Notes: generated from the sequence alone by a model not told the origin. Numbered from the stretch's first letter, positions 25,218 through 35,990 are shown. The stretch: DNA of 64,000 bases from Pseudomonas entomophila (GCF_029193575.1 NZ_JARGCS010000056.1:186001-250000), one strand, 5' to 3'. Numbers and translations: made by a program.

Positions 25218-26548
25218 TGAGCGCCACGCCCCAGCAACGCTTCGAGGCGCTGGTCGACGCACTGCGCGACGCCCGCCAGGCCGACGAGCACTTCACCCTC
25301 GGCTACAGCGCCGAGCAGTCACGCTTCATTCGCTTCAACCACGCCAAGGTGCGCCAGGCGGGCGAGGTCGCCCAGGCCAGCGCGCAGTTGCGGTTGATCC
25401 GCGAGGGGCGCCAGGCCGAGCAGCAGTTCACCCTCGGCGGCGACCCGCAACTGGACCGCCAGCGCCTGCACGCAGCCCTCGGGCAACTGCGCCAGACCCT
25501 GCCGCTGCTGCCCGTGGACCCTTACCTGCAACTGGACGAAAGCGCCTGGCGCAGCCATAGCGAGCAGGCCCAGGCGCTGCCGGAGCTGGCCGAAGTGCTG
25601 GCGCTGATCGAGCGCGAGGCCGGCGACCTGGACCTGGTCGGCATCTACGCCGCCGGGCCGATCTGCCGCGGCTTCGCCAGCTCGTTCGGGGCCTTCGGCT
25701 GGCACCAGGCCAACAGCTTCAACGTCGACTGGAGCCTGTTCCACGCCAATGGCCAGGCGGTGAAAGCCAACTACGCCGGGCAGGCCTGGGAAGGCGAGGC
25801 GTTCGCCGCGCGTTTGCGCCAGGCCCGCGAGCAACTGGCCTTCCTCGGCCGCCCGGCGATCACCCTCAAGCCCGGCAGCTACCGCGCCTACCTGGCCCCG
25901 GCGGCGATGGACGAGATCGCCGGCCTGCTCGCCTGGGGCGGTTTCTCGGCCCAGGCCCTGGCCACCGGCAACAGCCCGTTGCAGCGCTTGTACAACGGCG
26001 ATGCGCGGCTGAGCCCACTGGTGAGTGTCGACGAGCAGGTCAGCGGCTCGCTGAGCCCGGCGTTCTCCGACGAAGGCTCGCCGCGCCAGGACCTGCGCCT
26101 GATCGGCGAGGGCCAGGCGCGCGAGCGGCTGGTCAGTGCCCGCAGCGCCGCCGAGTTCGCCTTGGGCGCCAACGGTGCCGACAACTACGAGTCGCCGTGC
26201 GCGCTGAGCCTGGCGCCCGGCTCACTGGCCACGGCCGAGGTGCTCGAACGCCTGGGCACCGGGCTGTACATCAGCAACCTGTGGTACCTGAACTACTCGG
26301 ACCTGCCAGCGGCACGCATGACCGGGCTGACCCGCTTCGCCACCTTCTGGGTGGAGAACGGGCAGATCCAGGGGCCGGTCAGCACCATGCGTTTCGACGA
26401 CAGCCTGTACAACCTGCTGGGCCAGCAACTGGAAGACCTGACCCGCGAACGCGAGCTGATCCTCTCAGCGAGCACCTATGGGCAACGGCACACCGGGTCG
26501 AGCCATTTGCCGGGGGCGCTGGTCAAAGCCCTGACATTGACCCTGTAA
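25217..26548 (+). CDS. TldE/PmbA-like non-catalytic protease partner
   Basis: A 443-aa protein starting MSATPQQRFEALVDALRDAR. It has the TldE/PmbA two-domain layout and the C-terminal block LYISNLWYLNYSDLPAARMTGLTRFATFWVENGQI, which corresponds to the family's conserved 'GTGLYV..LWG..VN' segment. It lacks an HExxxH motif, as expected for the E subunit that completes the chamber around TldD. Translation is coupled to the TldD-like gene by a one-base overlap. The long frame that reaches back to 23735 is excluded by the verified upstream gene. The natural substrate is unknown. Confidence 0.83.
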   Translation: MSATPQQRFEALVDALRDARQADEHFTLGYSAEQSRFIRFNHAKVRQAGEVAQASAQLRLIREGRQAEQQFTLGGDPQLDRQRLHAALGQLRQTLPLLPVDPYLQLDESAWRSHSEQAQALPELAEVLALIEREAGDLDLVGIYAAGPICRGFASSFGAFGWHQANSFNVDWSLFHANGQAVKANYAGQAWEGEAFAARLRQAREQLAFLGRPAITLKPGSYRAYLAPAAMDEIAGLLAWGGFSAQALATGNSPLQRLYNGDARLSPLVSVDEQVSGSLSPAFSDEGSPRQDLRLIGEGQARERLVSARSAAEFALGANGADNYESPCALSLAPGSLATAEVLERLGTGLYISNLWYLNYSDLPAARMTGLTRFATFWVENGQIQGPVSTMRFDDSLYNLLGQQLEDLTRERELILSASTYGQRHTGSSHLPGALVKALTLTL

Positions 26549-26620
26549 CACCACGCCCCCTGAAGGCGCGGGCTCGACCCGCTCCGACAAGGGCGCCGCG
26601 CATTCTCCAGGAACGAGGCC

Positions 26621-28048
26621 ATGTCCGAACGCACCCCGCTGGACCCCACCACCGCCCGCTGGATCCCCTGGGTGGTGGCCATCGCCTTCTTCATGCAGTC
26701 GCTGGACGGCACCATCCTCAACACCGCGCTGCCGGCCATGGCCCACTCGCTGGCAGAAGACCCGCTGCGCATGCAGGGCGTGATCATCGCCTACATGCTC
26801 ACCGTGGCGCTGCTGATTCCCGCCTCCGGCTGGATCGCCGACCGCTTCGGCACCAAGCACATCTTCTTCGGCGCCATCCTACTGTTCAGCTTCGGCTCGC
26901 TGCTGTGCGCCATCGCCAACAGCCTGGGTTTCCTGATCATCGCCCGGATCATCCAGGGCCTGGGCGGGGCGCTGATGCTGCCGGTGGGCAGGCTGGTGGT
27001 GCTGCGCGCCTACCCGCGCTCGGAACTCGTGCGGATCATGAGCTTCATCACCATCCCCGGCCTGCTCGGCCCGCTGTTGGGGCCGACCCTGGGCGGCTGG
27101 CTGGTGGAGATCCTCAGTTGGCACTGGATCTTCCTGATCAACCTGCCGGTCGGCGCGCTGGGCTGCTATGCGGTGTGGAAGTTCATCCCCGACCTGCGCG
27201 GCAGCGAACGCACCCGCTTCGACGGGCCGGGGTTCATCCTGTTCGGCGCGGCGATGGTGCTGATCACCATCGCCATGGAAGGCCTGGGCGAGCTGCACCT
27301 GCCGCATCTGCGGGTGATGTTGCTGCTGTTCGCCGGCCTGGCCTGCCTGGCGGCGTACTGGCTGCGCGCCGGGCGTGACCCGGAGCCGCTGTTCTCGCCC
27401 AGCCTGTTCCGCGTGCGCACCTTCGCCATCGGCATCCTCGGCAACCTGTTCGCGCGCCTGGGCAGCGGCGCCCTGCCCTTCCTGGTGCCGCTGCTGTTGC
27501 AGGTGGCGCTGGGCTACTCGCCGGCGCAGGCGGGGATGAGCATGATCCCGCTGGCGGCGGCGGCGATGGTCGCCAAGGCCATCGCCCGGCCGCTGATCGA
27601 GCGCCTGGGCTACCGCATCGTGCTCACCGGCAACACCCTGCTGCTGGGCATCCTGCTGGCCAGCCTGGCGCTGGTCGACGAACGCACGCCCTATGCCCTG
27701 CTGCTGACCCAACTGGCGCTGCTGGGCGCAGTGAACTCGCTGCAGTTCACCGCGATGAATACCGTGACCTTGATCGACCTGGACGACGCCAGCGCCAGCA
27801 GCGGTAACAGCCTGCTGTCGGTGGTCGCGCAGCTGTCGCTAAGCCTGGGCGTGGCCTGCGCCGGCGCCTTGCTCGGTGGCTTCACCGCGGCGGGCAGCGC
27901 CGAAGGCGTGCAAACCACCTTGGGCGCGTTCCAGCTGACCTTCGTGACCATCGGCGTAATGGCCATGCTGGCGGCGACCCTCTTCCTGCAACTGGCGCCG
28001 ACGGACGGAAGGCGTGCCCGTCGTCCGGAAGAACATGTGGAAACGTAG
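26621..28048 (+). CDS. MFS multidrug-type exporter (DHA2 / 14-TM family)
   Basis: A 475-aa inner-membrane proton-coupled exporter. The first helix is followed by FMQSLDGTILNTALPAMAHSL, the DHA2 family signature. GWIADRFGTKHIF (about residues 70-82) is the motif-A loop, and IIQGLGGALMLPVGRLVV (about 110-127) is motif B with the conserved Arg-free variant. PGLLGPLLGPTLGGWL is motif C, typical of drug:H+ antiporters. It resembles the MdtD/EmrB group. It has its own ribosome-binding site and no adjacent membrane-fusion protein, so it is not a complete tripartite pump. Substrate unknown. Confidence 0.85.
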   Translation: MSERTPLDPTTARWIPWVVAIAFFMQSLDGTILNTALPAMAHSLAEDPLRMQGVIIAYMLTVALLIPASGWIADRFGTKHIFFGAILLFSFGSLLCAIANSLGFLIIARIIQGLGGALMLPVGRLVVLRAYPRSELVRIMSFITIPGLLGPLLGPTLGGWLVEILSWHWIFLINLPVGALGCYAVWKFIPDLRGSERTRFDGPGFILFGAAMVLITIAMEGLGELHLPHLRVMLLLFAGLACLAAYWLRAGRDPEPLFSPSLFRVRTFAIGILGNLFARLGSGALPFLVPLLLQVALGYSPAQAGMSMIPLAAAAMVAKAIARPLIERLGYRIVLTGNTLLLGILLASLALVDERTPYALLLTQLALLGAVNSLQFTAMNTVTLIDLDDASASSGNSLLSVVAQLSLSLGVACAGALLGGFTAAGSAEGVQTTLGAFQLTFVTIGVMAMLAATLFLQLAPTDGRRARRPEEHVET

Positions 28049-28112
28049 GGCGAATCGCCATGAGGCTGGTAGACTGTGCGGCATTTTTCGCTTCGCACCG
28101 CAGGCCCGCCTC

Positions 28113-29498
<1,386 letters not shown>

Positions 29499-29557
29499 AA
29501 CCACACCGTCTTATTACCCCCACAGGTTTTCTGTTTTCATCCAGATAGGTTCATACC

Positions 29558-30739
29558 GTGCACTCCACCGACGTGATCATCCTCGGCGCCGGCGCCGCCG
29601 GCCTGATGTGCGCCCAGCTCAGCGCCCGCCGTGGCCGCCGCGTGCTGCTGCTCGACCACGCCAACAAGCCGGGCAAGAAGATCCTGATGTCCGGCGGTGG
29701 ACGCTGCAACTTCACCAATATGTACACCGAGCCGGCCAACTTCCTGTCGCAGAACCCGCACTTCTGCAAATCGGCCCTGGCCCGCTACACCCAGTGGGAC
29801 TTCATCGAGCTGGTGGCCAAGCACGGCGTGCCGTACCACGAGAAGAAGCTCGGCCAGCTGTTCTGCGACAACAAGTCCAGCGACATCCTCGACATGCTCC
29901 TGGCCGAATGCGACGCCACCGGCGCCGAGCTGCGCATGAACACCAGCATCGAGCGCATCGACAAGGTCGAGGGCGGCTACCAGTTGCACACCAGCGCCGG
30001 CCCGTTCGCCTGCCAGTCGCTGGTGATCGCCACCGGCGGCCTGTCGATCCCGACCCTGGGGGCCAGCGGTTTCGGCTACCAGGTGGCGCGCCAGTTCGGC
30101 CACACGCTGCTGCCAACCCGCGCCGGGCTGGTGCCGTTCACCATCACCGAGCCCCAGCTCAAGGCACTGTGCACCGAGCTTTCGGGCACCTCGCTGGACT
30201 GCATCGCCAGCTGCAACGGGGTGAGCTTCCGCGAGAACCTGCTGTTCACCCATCGCGGCCTGAGCGGGCCGGCGATCCTGCAGATCTCGTCGTTCTGGGA
30301 GGCCGGCGACACGGTCGAGCTCAACCTGCTGCCGGACCGCGATGCGCTGGAATGGCTGCAAGGCCAGCAGGTCGAACGCCCCAACAGCGAGCTGAAGACC
30401 GTGCTGGGCGAGGTGTTCACCCGAAAGCTGGCCAACCTGTTGGCCGAGCAGTGGTTCGTTTCGAAACCGTTGAAGCAGTACACTCCGGCAGAATTGACCC
30501 AAATCGCCGAAAAACTGGCGGCCTGGCAGGTGGTGCCGGCGGGCACCGAGGGCTATCGCACCGCCGAGGTGACCCTAGGTGGGGTGGACACCCGCGAGGT
30601 GTCGTCCAAGACCATGGAATCGCTCAACAGCCCGGGTTTGTACTTCATCGGCGAGGTGCTGGACGTCAGCGGGCACCTGGGTGGGTTCAACTTCCAGTGG
30701 GCCTGGGCCTCGGCCAACGCGGCGGCGCAGTTCGTGTAG
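29558..30739 (+). CDS. FAD-dependent oxidoreductase of the HI0933/BaiN family
   Basis: A 393-aa flavoprotein. The N-terminal Rossmann motif is VIILGAGAAGLMCAQLSARRGRRVLLLDH. It is followed by GKKILMSGGGRCNFTN (about residues 42-57), the family signature. VIATGGLSIPTLGASGFGY lies near 150, and the C-terminal GEVLDVSGHLGGFNFQWAWASA completes the FAD site. Enzymes of this family reduce flavin-linked substrates; BaiN homologues act in bile-acid dehydroxylation, but the role of the widespread proteobacterial YhiN-type members is unknown. It stands alone between dbpA and the YccS-like gene. Confidence 0.85.
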   Translation: MHSTDVIILGAGAAGLMCAQLSARRGRRVLLLDHANKPGKKILMSGGGRCNFTNMYTEPANFLSQNPHFCKSALARYTQWDFIELVAKHGVPYHEKKLGQLFCDNKSSDILDMLLAECDATGAELRMNTSIERIDKVEGGYQLHTSAGPFACQSLVIATGGLSIPTLGASGFGYQVARQFGHTLLPTRAGLVPFTITEPQLKALCTELSGTSLDCIASCNGVSFRENLLFTHRGLSGPAILQISSFWEAGDTVELNLLPDRDALEWLQGQQVERPNSELKTVLGEVFTRKLANLLAEQWFVSKPLKQYTPAELTQIAEKLAAWQVVPAGTEGYRTAEVTLGGVDTREVSSKTMESLNSPGLYFIGEVLDVSGHLGGFNFQWAWASANAAAQFV

Positions 30740-30863
30740 AGTAGAAACCTTTCAGCACGGAACGCTTCTTGCTGGTCTGTGCCAAGGTGCCGTTTTTGGG
30801 GCGGCTACGCAGCCGCCCCGAGGCCCTGTAAGGATACCCATTCGCCCACAGCCCAAGGCCATC

Positions 30864-33047
30864 ATGTCATCGAGCTCGTTCCGCCATTCATTGCGTCGCC
30901 TGTGGGGCCAAGACAAGTTCAGCTACGCCATCCGCGTAACCATCGCCCTCACCGGCACCATGGCCTGGTGCTGGTACCAAAACGAGATGAGCCTGCTCAT
31001 CCCACTGTTCCTCGGCATCATCGCCAGCGCCCTGGCCGAGACCGACGACGGCTGGCAGGGCCGGCTCAGCGCCCTGGCCGTGACCCTGGTGTGCTTCGCC
31101 GTCGCCTCGCTCTCGGTCGAGCTGCTATTCCCCTACCCCTGGATATTCGCCGTCGCCCTGGCCCTGGCGGCCTTCGGCCTGACCATGCTCGGCGCCCTGG
31201 GCGAGCGCTACGGGGCCATCGCCTCGGCCACCTTGATTCTCTCGGTGTACACCATGATCGGCGTCGACCAGCGCGGCGGCCAGGTCAACGATGTGTGGCA
31301 CGAGCCCCTGCTGCTGGTGGCCGGCGCCGCTTGGTACGGAGCGCTGTCGGTGCTGTGGCAGGCGCTGTTCTCCAACCAACCGGTGCAGCAGAGCCTGGCC
31401 AAGCTGTTCTATGAACTGGGCAGCTACCTCAAGCTCAAGGCCAGCCTGTTCGAGCCGGTCCGCACCCTCGATGTCGAGGCGCAGCGCCTGGAGCTGGCGC
31501 AGCAGAACGGCAAGGTGGTGGCGGCGCTCAATGCGGCGAAGGAAATCATCCTGCACCGGGTCGGCAACAGCCAGCCGAACTCCAAAGTCAGCCGTTACCT
31601 GAAGCTGTACTTCCTGGCCCAGGACATCCACGAACGGGTGAGCGCCTCGCACTATCCCTACAACGCGCTCACCGAGGCGTTCTTCCACAGCGACGTGATG
31701 TTCCGCTGCCAGCGCCTGCTGCGCAAACAGGGTGCATCCTGCCAGGAACTGGCCCGCTCGATCCGCCTGCGCCAGCCGTTCGTGCTCGCCAGCGGCTACC
31801 CCGAGGCCCTGGAAGACCTCAACGCCTCGCTGGAGCACCTGCGCATCCAGAGCAACCCGGCCTGGCGCGGCCTGCTACGCTCGCTGCGGGCACTGGCGGC
31901 GAACCTGGCCACGCTGGACCGGCTGCTCAGCGCCGCCAGCAACCCCGAGAGCCTGGCCGATGCCAGCGACAGCAGCCTGCTCGACCGCTCGCCGCGCACC
32001 CTCAAGGATGTCTGGACACGCCTGCGCACCCAACTGACGCCGACCTCGCTGCTGTTTCGCCATGCCCTGCGCCTGCCCCTGGCGCTGTCGATCGGCTACG
32101 GCATGGTGCACTTGATCCACCCGACCCAGGGCTACTGGATCATCCTCACCACGCTGTTCGTCTGCCAGCCGAACTATGGCGCCACCCGGCGCAAGCTGGT
32201 GCAGCGGGTGTTCGGCACGGCCATCGGCCTGACCGTGGGCTGGGCGCTGTTCGACCTGTTCCCCAACCCGATCGTCCAGTCGCTGTTCGCGGTGGTGGCC
32301 GGGGTGGTGTTCTTCGTCAACCGCACCACCCGCTACACCCTGGCCACGGCGGCGATCACCTTGATGGTGCTGTTCTGCTTCAACCAGATCGGCGACGGCT
32401 ACGGGCTGTTCCTGCCGCGCCTGTTCGATACCCTGGTGGGCGCGCTGATCGCGATTCTCGCGGTGTTCCTGTTCCTGCCCGACTGGCAGGGCCGACGGCT
32501 GAACAAGGTGCTGGCCAATACCCTGACCTGCGCCAGCCTGTACCTGCGCCAGATCATGCAGCAGTACGCCAACGGCAAGCGCGACGACCTGGCCTACCGC
32601 CTGGCCCGGCGCAATGCGCACAACGCCGACGCGGCGCTGTCGACCACGCTGTCGAACATGCTCATGGAACCGGGGCACTTCCGCAAGGAGGCCGACGTGG
32701 GCTTCCGCTTCCTGGTGCTGTCGCATACCTTGCTCAGCTACCTCTCGGGGTTGGGCGCGCACCGTGACACGGCGTTGCCGGCGGAAGTGCACGAACAGTT
32801 GATCGACGGCGCCGGCAGCACACTGGCGCGCAGCCTCGACGAGATCGCCAATGGGCTGGCGGCGCGGTTGCCGGTGGCGATTCACAGTGATGGCGAGGAG
32901 GCACTGGCCAATCAGCTGGAGCAAATGCCCGAGGAGCTGGATGAACACCAGCGCTTGGTGCAGACGCAGTTGGCCTTGATCTGCCGGCAGTTGGGGCCGT
33001 TGCGGACCCTGGCGGCGCACCTGATCAAGGAAGGAGAGCCGGCCTGA
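30864..33047 (+). CDS. YccS-like FUSC-family inner-membrane protein
   Basis: A 727-aa protein with the duplicated FUSC/aromatic-acid-exporter architecture. Two blocks of about five to six hydrophobic helices (residues ~15-155 and ~395-535) each precede a long cytoplasmic helical region. The N-terminus MSSSSFRHSLRRLWGQDKFSYAIRV and ALAETDDGWQGRLSAL match YccS proteins. The second membrane block includes YWIILTTLFVCQPNYGATRRKL, a family hallmark. Length fits YccS (about 720 aa). The transported compound is unknown. ATG 30864 is preferred although the frame is open from 30579. Confidence 0.84.
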   Translation: MSSSSFRHSLRRLWGQDKFSYAIRVTIALTGTMAWCWYQNEMSLLIPLFLGIIASALAETDDGWQGRLSALAVTLVCFAVASLSVELLFPYPWIFAVALALAAFGLTMLGALGERYGAIASATLILSVYTMIGVDQRGGQVNDVWHEPLLLVAGAAWYGALSVLWQALFSNQPVQQSLAKLFYELGSYLKLKASLFEPVRTLDVEAQRLELAQQNGKVVAALNAAKEIILHRVGNSQPNSKVSRYLKLYFLAQDIHERVSASHYPYNALTEAFFHSDVMFRCQRLLRKQGASCQELARSIRLRQPFVLASGYPEALEDLNASLEHLRIQSNPAWRGLLRSLRALAANLATLDRLLSAASNPESLADASDSSLLDRSPRTLKDVWTRLRTQLTPTSLLFRHALRLPLALSIGYGMVHLIHPTQGYWIILTTLFVCQPNYGATRRKLVQRVFGTAIGLTVGWALFDLFPNPIVQSLFAVVAGVVFFVNRTTRYTLATAAITLMVLFCFNQIGDGYGLFLPRLFDTLVGALIAILAVFLFLPDWQGRRLNKVLANTLTCASLYLRQIMQQYANGKRDDLAYRLARRNAHNADAALSTTLSNMLMEPGHFRKEADVGFRFLVLSHTLLSYLSGLGAHRDTALPAEVHEQLIDGAGSTLARSLDEIANGLAARLPVAIHSDGEEALANQLEQMPEELDEHQRLVQTQLALICRQLGPLRTLAAHLIKEGEPA

Positions 33048-33071
33048 ATCGGCTGTCAGTGACGGCCCCCC

Positions 33072-33809
33072 TCACAGCCCATACTGCTTCAACAACCGCG
33101 CATAACTGCCATCGGCCTTCATCGCGGCGATCGCCCGCTCGAACCGCTCGACGATCCGCTGGTGCTCGGGGTGCTTGAGGCTCACCAGGATATGCAGGCT
33201 GTTCTCGCCCAACGGCCGCTCGACGAAATCCACCGCCTCGCGCACCGCCGCCGCCTCGCTCTGCAGGTGGTAACGCGCCACATATTCATCCTCCACCGCC
33301 AGGTCCACCCTGCCCGCCGCCAGCATGCGCACGGCAGAGGGGAAGTTGCGTACCGCCACTTTGTTCAAGCGGGTATCGCCGTCGAACGCCTCGGAGTACG
33401 CATAGTCACGCACAACCGCGATGCTGAACGGGTAGAGGTCGGCCTGGGAGGTGTAGCTGAAGGGCTCGCGCTGGCGCTTGAGCAAACGGATGCGATTGGT
33501 CAGGTAGGCGCCGGAGAACTGCCCCAGCCGCGTGCGGGATTCGTTGTACCAGGCGTTGATCAGCACGTCGTAGCGCCCTTCGCCAACGCCCATCAGCGCC
33601 CGCGCCCAGGGCACTTCCTCGAATTCGCTGGCGTAGCCGGCGCGGCTCAGCGCCTGGGTGACCAGGCTGGTGGCCAGGCCGTTGCCGGGCAGGCCGCTGT
33701 CGGTGAACGGCGGCCATTTGTCCGCCACCAGGCGCAGCGTCTGCTGCGCCATCACTGGGGTTGCGAGCATCGTTACCGCAAGTCCAAGAACGCAAAGCAG
33801 TGGCCGCAT
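33072..33809 (-). CDS. Periplasmic solute-binding protein (SBP_bac_3 type)
   Basis: A 245-aa secreted protein. A Sec signal peptide (MRPLLCVLGLAVTMLATPVMAQQ) is cleaved after the A-x-A site near residue 21. The mature part has the class-II amino-acid-binding fold beginning LRLVADKWPPFTDSGLPGNG and the hinge RYDVLINAWYNESRTRLGQFS. LVAD/PPFTD resembles the family of orphan polar-amino-acid-type binding proteins found in pseudomonads. No permease or ATPase gene is adjacent, so it may serve another transporter or a sensor. ATG 33809 is chosen to keep a proper signal peptide. Confidence 0.8.
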   Translation of the reverse strand: MRPLLCVLGLAVTMLATPVMAQQTLRLVADKWPPFTDSGLPGNGLATSLVTQALSRAGYASEFEEVPWARALMGVGEGRYDVLINAWYNESRTRLGQFSGAYLTNRIRLLKRQREPFSYTSQADLYPFSIAVVRDYAYSEAFDGDTRLNKVAVRNFPSAVRMLAAGRVDLAVEDEYVARYHLQSEAAAVREAVDFVERPLGENSLHILVSLKHPEHQRIVERFERAIAAMKADGSYARLLKQYGL

Positions 33810-33897
33810 GCTCAGTTCCTTTCGCAGTTGGGTTCCCACGCTGGTGCAGGGAGAGTACACAAAGGCGAAAGGCCACCACAGCGGCCAATAATATCAT

Positions 33898-34872
33898 TTA
33901 GCCTCTATTTTGGCCGAATGCAGGATCACCCTCCAGGCAGGTCAAGGCGCAGTTGGCGATCTGCGCGTCCTGCACGGCCACCCCGGTCAGGTCGGCGAGG
34001 GTGATCTGCTCATCGTCCAGGCGCCCGGGGGCGTGGCCGCCGAGCACCGCGCCGATCTCCACAAGCTGGCGCCGCTCGATCAACCCGGCGGCCAGGGCGT
34101 GGGACACTTCGCCGTAGCGGCTGCACTGCTCCACCGAGTCGACCAGGATGCGCCCGGCCGCCGCCACCAACGCCGGGTCGAGTTCCTGCTTGCCGGGGGC
34201 ATCGGCGCCCACCGCAGTGATGTGCGTCCCGGGCTGCACCCACTCACGCTTGATCAGCGCCACGCGCGACGGCGTGGTGCAGACGATGAGGTTCGACGCC
34301 CGCGCCAGCACCTCGGCGTCGGCGGTGACGCGCACAGCGAAGCCCAGCCCCTCGGCGAACGCCCGGTAGTCCGCCAGCCGCGCCACCTCCCGGCCCCAGA
34401 CCAGCAGTTGGCGGCAGTCGGTGACTGCCATCAACTGCTCCAGTTGCAGACGCGCCTGCACCCCGCTGCCAAGCACGCCGATCGCGCGGACCTCCCGTGG
34501 CGCCAGCAGGCGCGCGGCGATACGCCCGGCCAGGGCGGTGCGGATGCCGGTCAGCCAGCCGCCGTCCTGCAACAACGCCAGGGGCTGGCCAGTGCGGGCC
34601 GAGAGCACCAGCACCAGGCCGTCGTTGCTTTCCAGGCCCTGGGCCGGGTTGTCGTAGAAACCGGTGGAGACCTTGACCGTGAAGGTGTCGCTGCCCTGTA
34701 CCCAGGCGGACTTCACGCAGCAGTCGCCATTGCTTGGGGCAAAGGCGAAGTTCTGCACCGGCGGAACCTGCACCTGCCCCTCGGAAAAGGCCACGAAGCC
34801 CTGTTCGATCAGCCCGACGGCGCGCTCCAGGTCGAGGCTGGCGACGATGCGCGGTTTATCGAAGACCTTCAC
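33898..34872 (-). CDS. Ornithine cyclodeaminase / mu-crystallin family protein
   Basis: A 324-aa NAD(P)-binding enzyme. VSTGFYDNPAQGLESNDGLVLVLS and GWLTGIRTALAGRIAARLLAP (about residues 105-125) are typical of the family, and IGVLGSGVQARLQLEQL (about 130) is the dinucleotide motif. VGADAPGKQELDPAL matches the region that holds the conserved catalytic Asp. Members include ornithine cyclodeaminase, pyrroline-2-carboxylate/ketimine reductases and alanine dehydrogenases; sequence alone does not decide. The start is GTG 34872 with GGAGG upstream, overlapping the dehydratase stop by 4 bp, so both proteins are probably used in one pathway. Confidence 0.82.
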   Translation of the reverse strand: MKVFDKPRIVASLDLERAVGLIEQGFVAFSEGQVQVPPVQNFAFAPSNGDCCVKSAWVQGSDTFTVKVSTGFYDNPAQGLESNDGLVLVLSARTGQPLALLQDGGWLTGIRTALAGRIAARLLAPREVRAIGVLGSGVQARLQLEQLMAVTDCRQLLVWGREVARLADYRAFAEGLGFAVRVTADAEVLARASNLIVCTTPSRVALIKREWVQPGTHITAVGADAPGKQELDPALVAAAGRILVDSVEQCSRYGEVSHALAAGLIERRQLVEIGAVLGGHAPGRLDDEQITLADLTGVAVQDAQIANCALTCLEGDPAFGQNRG

Positions 34873-35846
34873 TGGATCGCCTCCAGGTACTTGTCCAAGG
34901 CGATGTTGCGGCCACACAGCACCACCGCGACCTTCTTGCCTTGGTATTCGTTGGCCAGCGCCTGCATGCCCGCCATCGCCACCCCCGCCGCGCCTTCGAT
35001 GATCCAGCGCTCGCTGGCAGCGACCACGCGCATGGCGGCCTTTATCGCGTCTTCGTCGACCAGCACCGTGCGCCGCACCAGCCGCTGGCACAGCGGGAAG
35101 GTGATGCTGCGCGGTTCGACGCCGCCAGCGGTGCCGTCGGAGAGGGTCGGCGCTTCTTCCACGTCGATGATCTTCCCGACTTGCAGCGAACGTTGCAGGG
35201 TCGGCGCGTTGGCCGGCCAGCAGCCGACCAGTTCCACCTGCGGGGCCAGCCCGCGCAGGGCGGCGCCGATGCCGGAGATCATGCCGCCGCCACCCGTGGC
35301 GACGAACACGGCGTCGAGGTCCGGTTGCTGCTCGTACAGTTCCAGGCCGATAGTGCCCTGGCCGGCGATGATCTGTGGGTCGTTGTACGGCGAGACGAAC
35401 GGCTTGTCCTGGCAGCGGGCCTGGCGCGCGGCTTCCAGTTCGACGCTCAACGGGTCGCAGTCGAGGGTCACCACCTCGGCGCCGAGGGCGCGCATGGCGG
35501 TGATCTTGTAGGGCGAGGCGTCGCTGCTGACGTAGACCGTCACCGGCACGCCGAGCAGGCGCCCGGCCAGTGCCAGGCCCTGGCCGTGGTTGCCGGACGA
35601 GGCGGTGATCACGCCACGGCTGCGTTGCCTGGGGTCGAGCAGGCGCAGCTTGTTGCTGGCGCCGCGAAACTTGAACGAGCCGGTGTGTTGCAGGTGCTCG
35701 CACTTGAGGTACACCTCGCAGCCGGTCAGGGCCGAGAGACCAGGGCTGTGGCTCAGGGGGGTGACCGCCACCTGTGGGCGCAGGGCGTGGTGGGCATCGG
35801 TGATGGCGTGGTGGAGGGAGTCGAGGTAGGCGGCGTCGATGGACAT
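34869..35846 (-). CDS. PLP-dependent threonine/serine dehydratase-like enzyme
   Basis: A 325-aa fold-type II PLP enzyme. The Schiff-base lysine lies in HTGSFKFRGASNK (about residue 59). ITASSGNHGQGLALAG (about 80-96) is the asparagine-loop that binds the substrate carboxylate, and VFVATGGGGMISGIGAAL (about 180) binds the phosphate. There is no C-terminal ACT domain, as in catabolic or specialised dehydratases. Pairing with an ornithine cyclodeaminase-like protein recalls EutB-EutC of ectoine catabolism, but no other ectoine genes are near. The substrate could be a hydroxy- or diamino acid. Proposed role: removal of the amino group followed by ketimine reduction or cyclodeamination. Confidence 0.8.
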   Translation of the reverse strand: MSIDAAYLDSLHHAITDAHHALRPQVAVTPLSHSPGLSALTGCEVYLKCEHLQHTGSFKFRGASNKLRLLDPRQRSRGVITASSGNHGQGLALAGRLLGVPVTVYVSSDASPYKITAMRALGAEVVTLDCDPLSVELEAARQARCQDKPFVSPYNDPQIIAGQGTIGLELYEQQPDLDAVFVATGGGGMISGIGAALRGLAPQVELVGCWPANAPTLQRSLQVGKIIDVEEAPTLSDGTAGGVEPRSITFPLCQRLVRRTVLVDEDAIKAAMRVVAASERWIIEGAAGVAMAGMQALANEYQGKKVAVVLCGRNIALDKYLEAIQ

Positions 35847-35990
35847 GGAAGCGCTCGGCAGGAAGGGAATTATTTTCTACCGTAGACTAATATTCCATAA
35901 TCGACAACCCCGCCACCGCGGAACAACCTCCGCGCCTGCACCGCGATGAGGCTGGCGCGGCCATCACCACGACAGTTGCACCCACAGTGC
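35847..35990 (-). promoter_or_regulatory. Upstream region of the dehydratase/cyclodeaminase pair with a TCTACcGTAGA palindrome
   Basis: An AT-rich segment (35866-35905) 20-60 bp before the dehydratase ATG contains an 11-bp palindrome TCTAC-C-GTAGA (35876-35886) and TA-rich -10-like sequence on the minus strand. This looks like a regulated promoter with an operator. Confidence 0.4.

Noticed and set aside
23735..26548. A 937-codon frame as a fused TldE
   Set aside because: The first half is an Arg/Pro/Gly-rich shadow of the TldD-like gene; similarity to TldE begins only at 25217.
33898..35703. A single 601-codon frame covering the cyclodeaminase-like gene and its upstream neighbour
   Set aside because: The N-terminal half is the out-of-frame shadow of the PLP dehydratase. 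The GTG at 34872 with GGAGG and a GTGA overlap gives a normal 324-aa protein.
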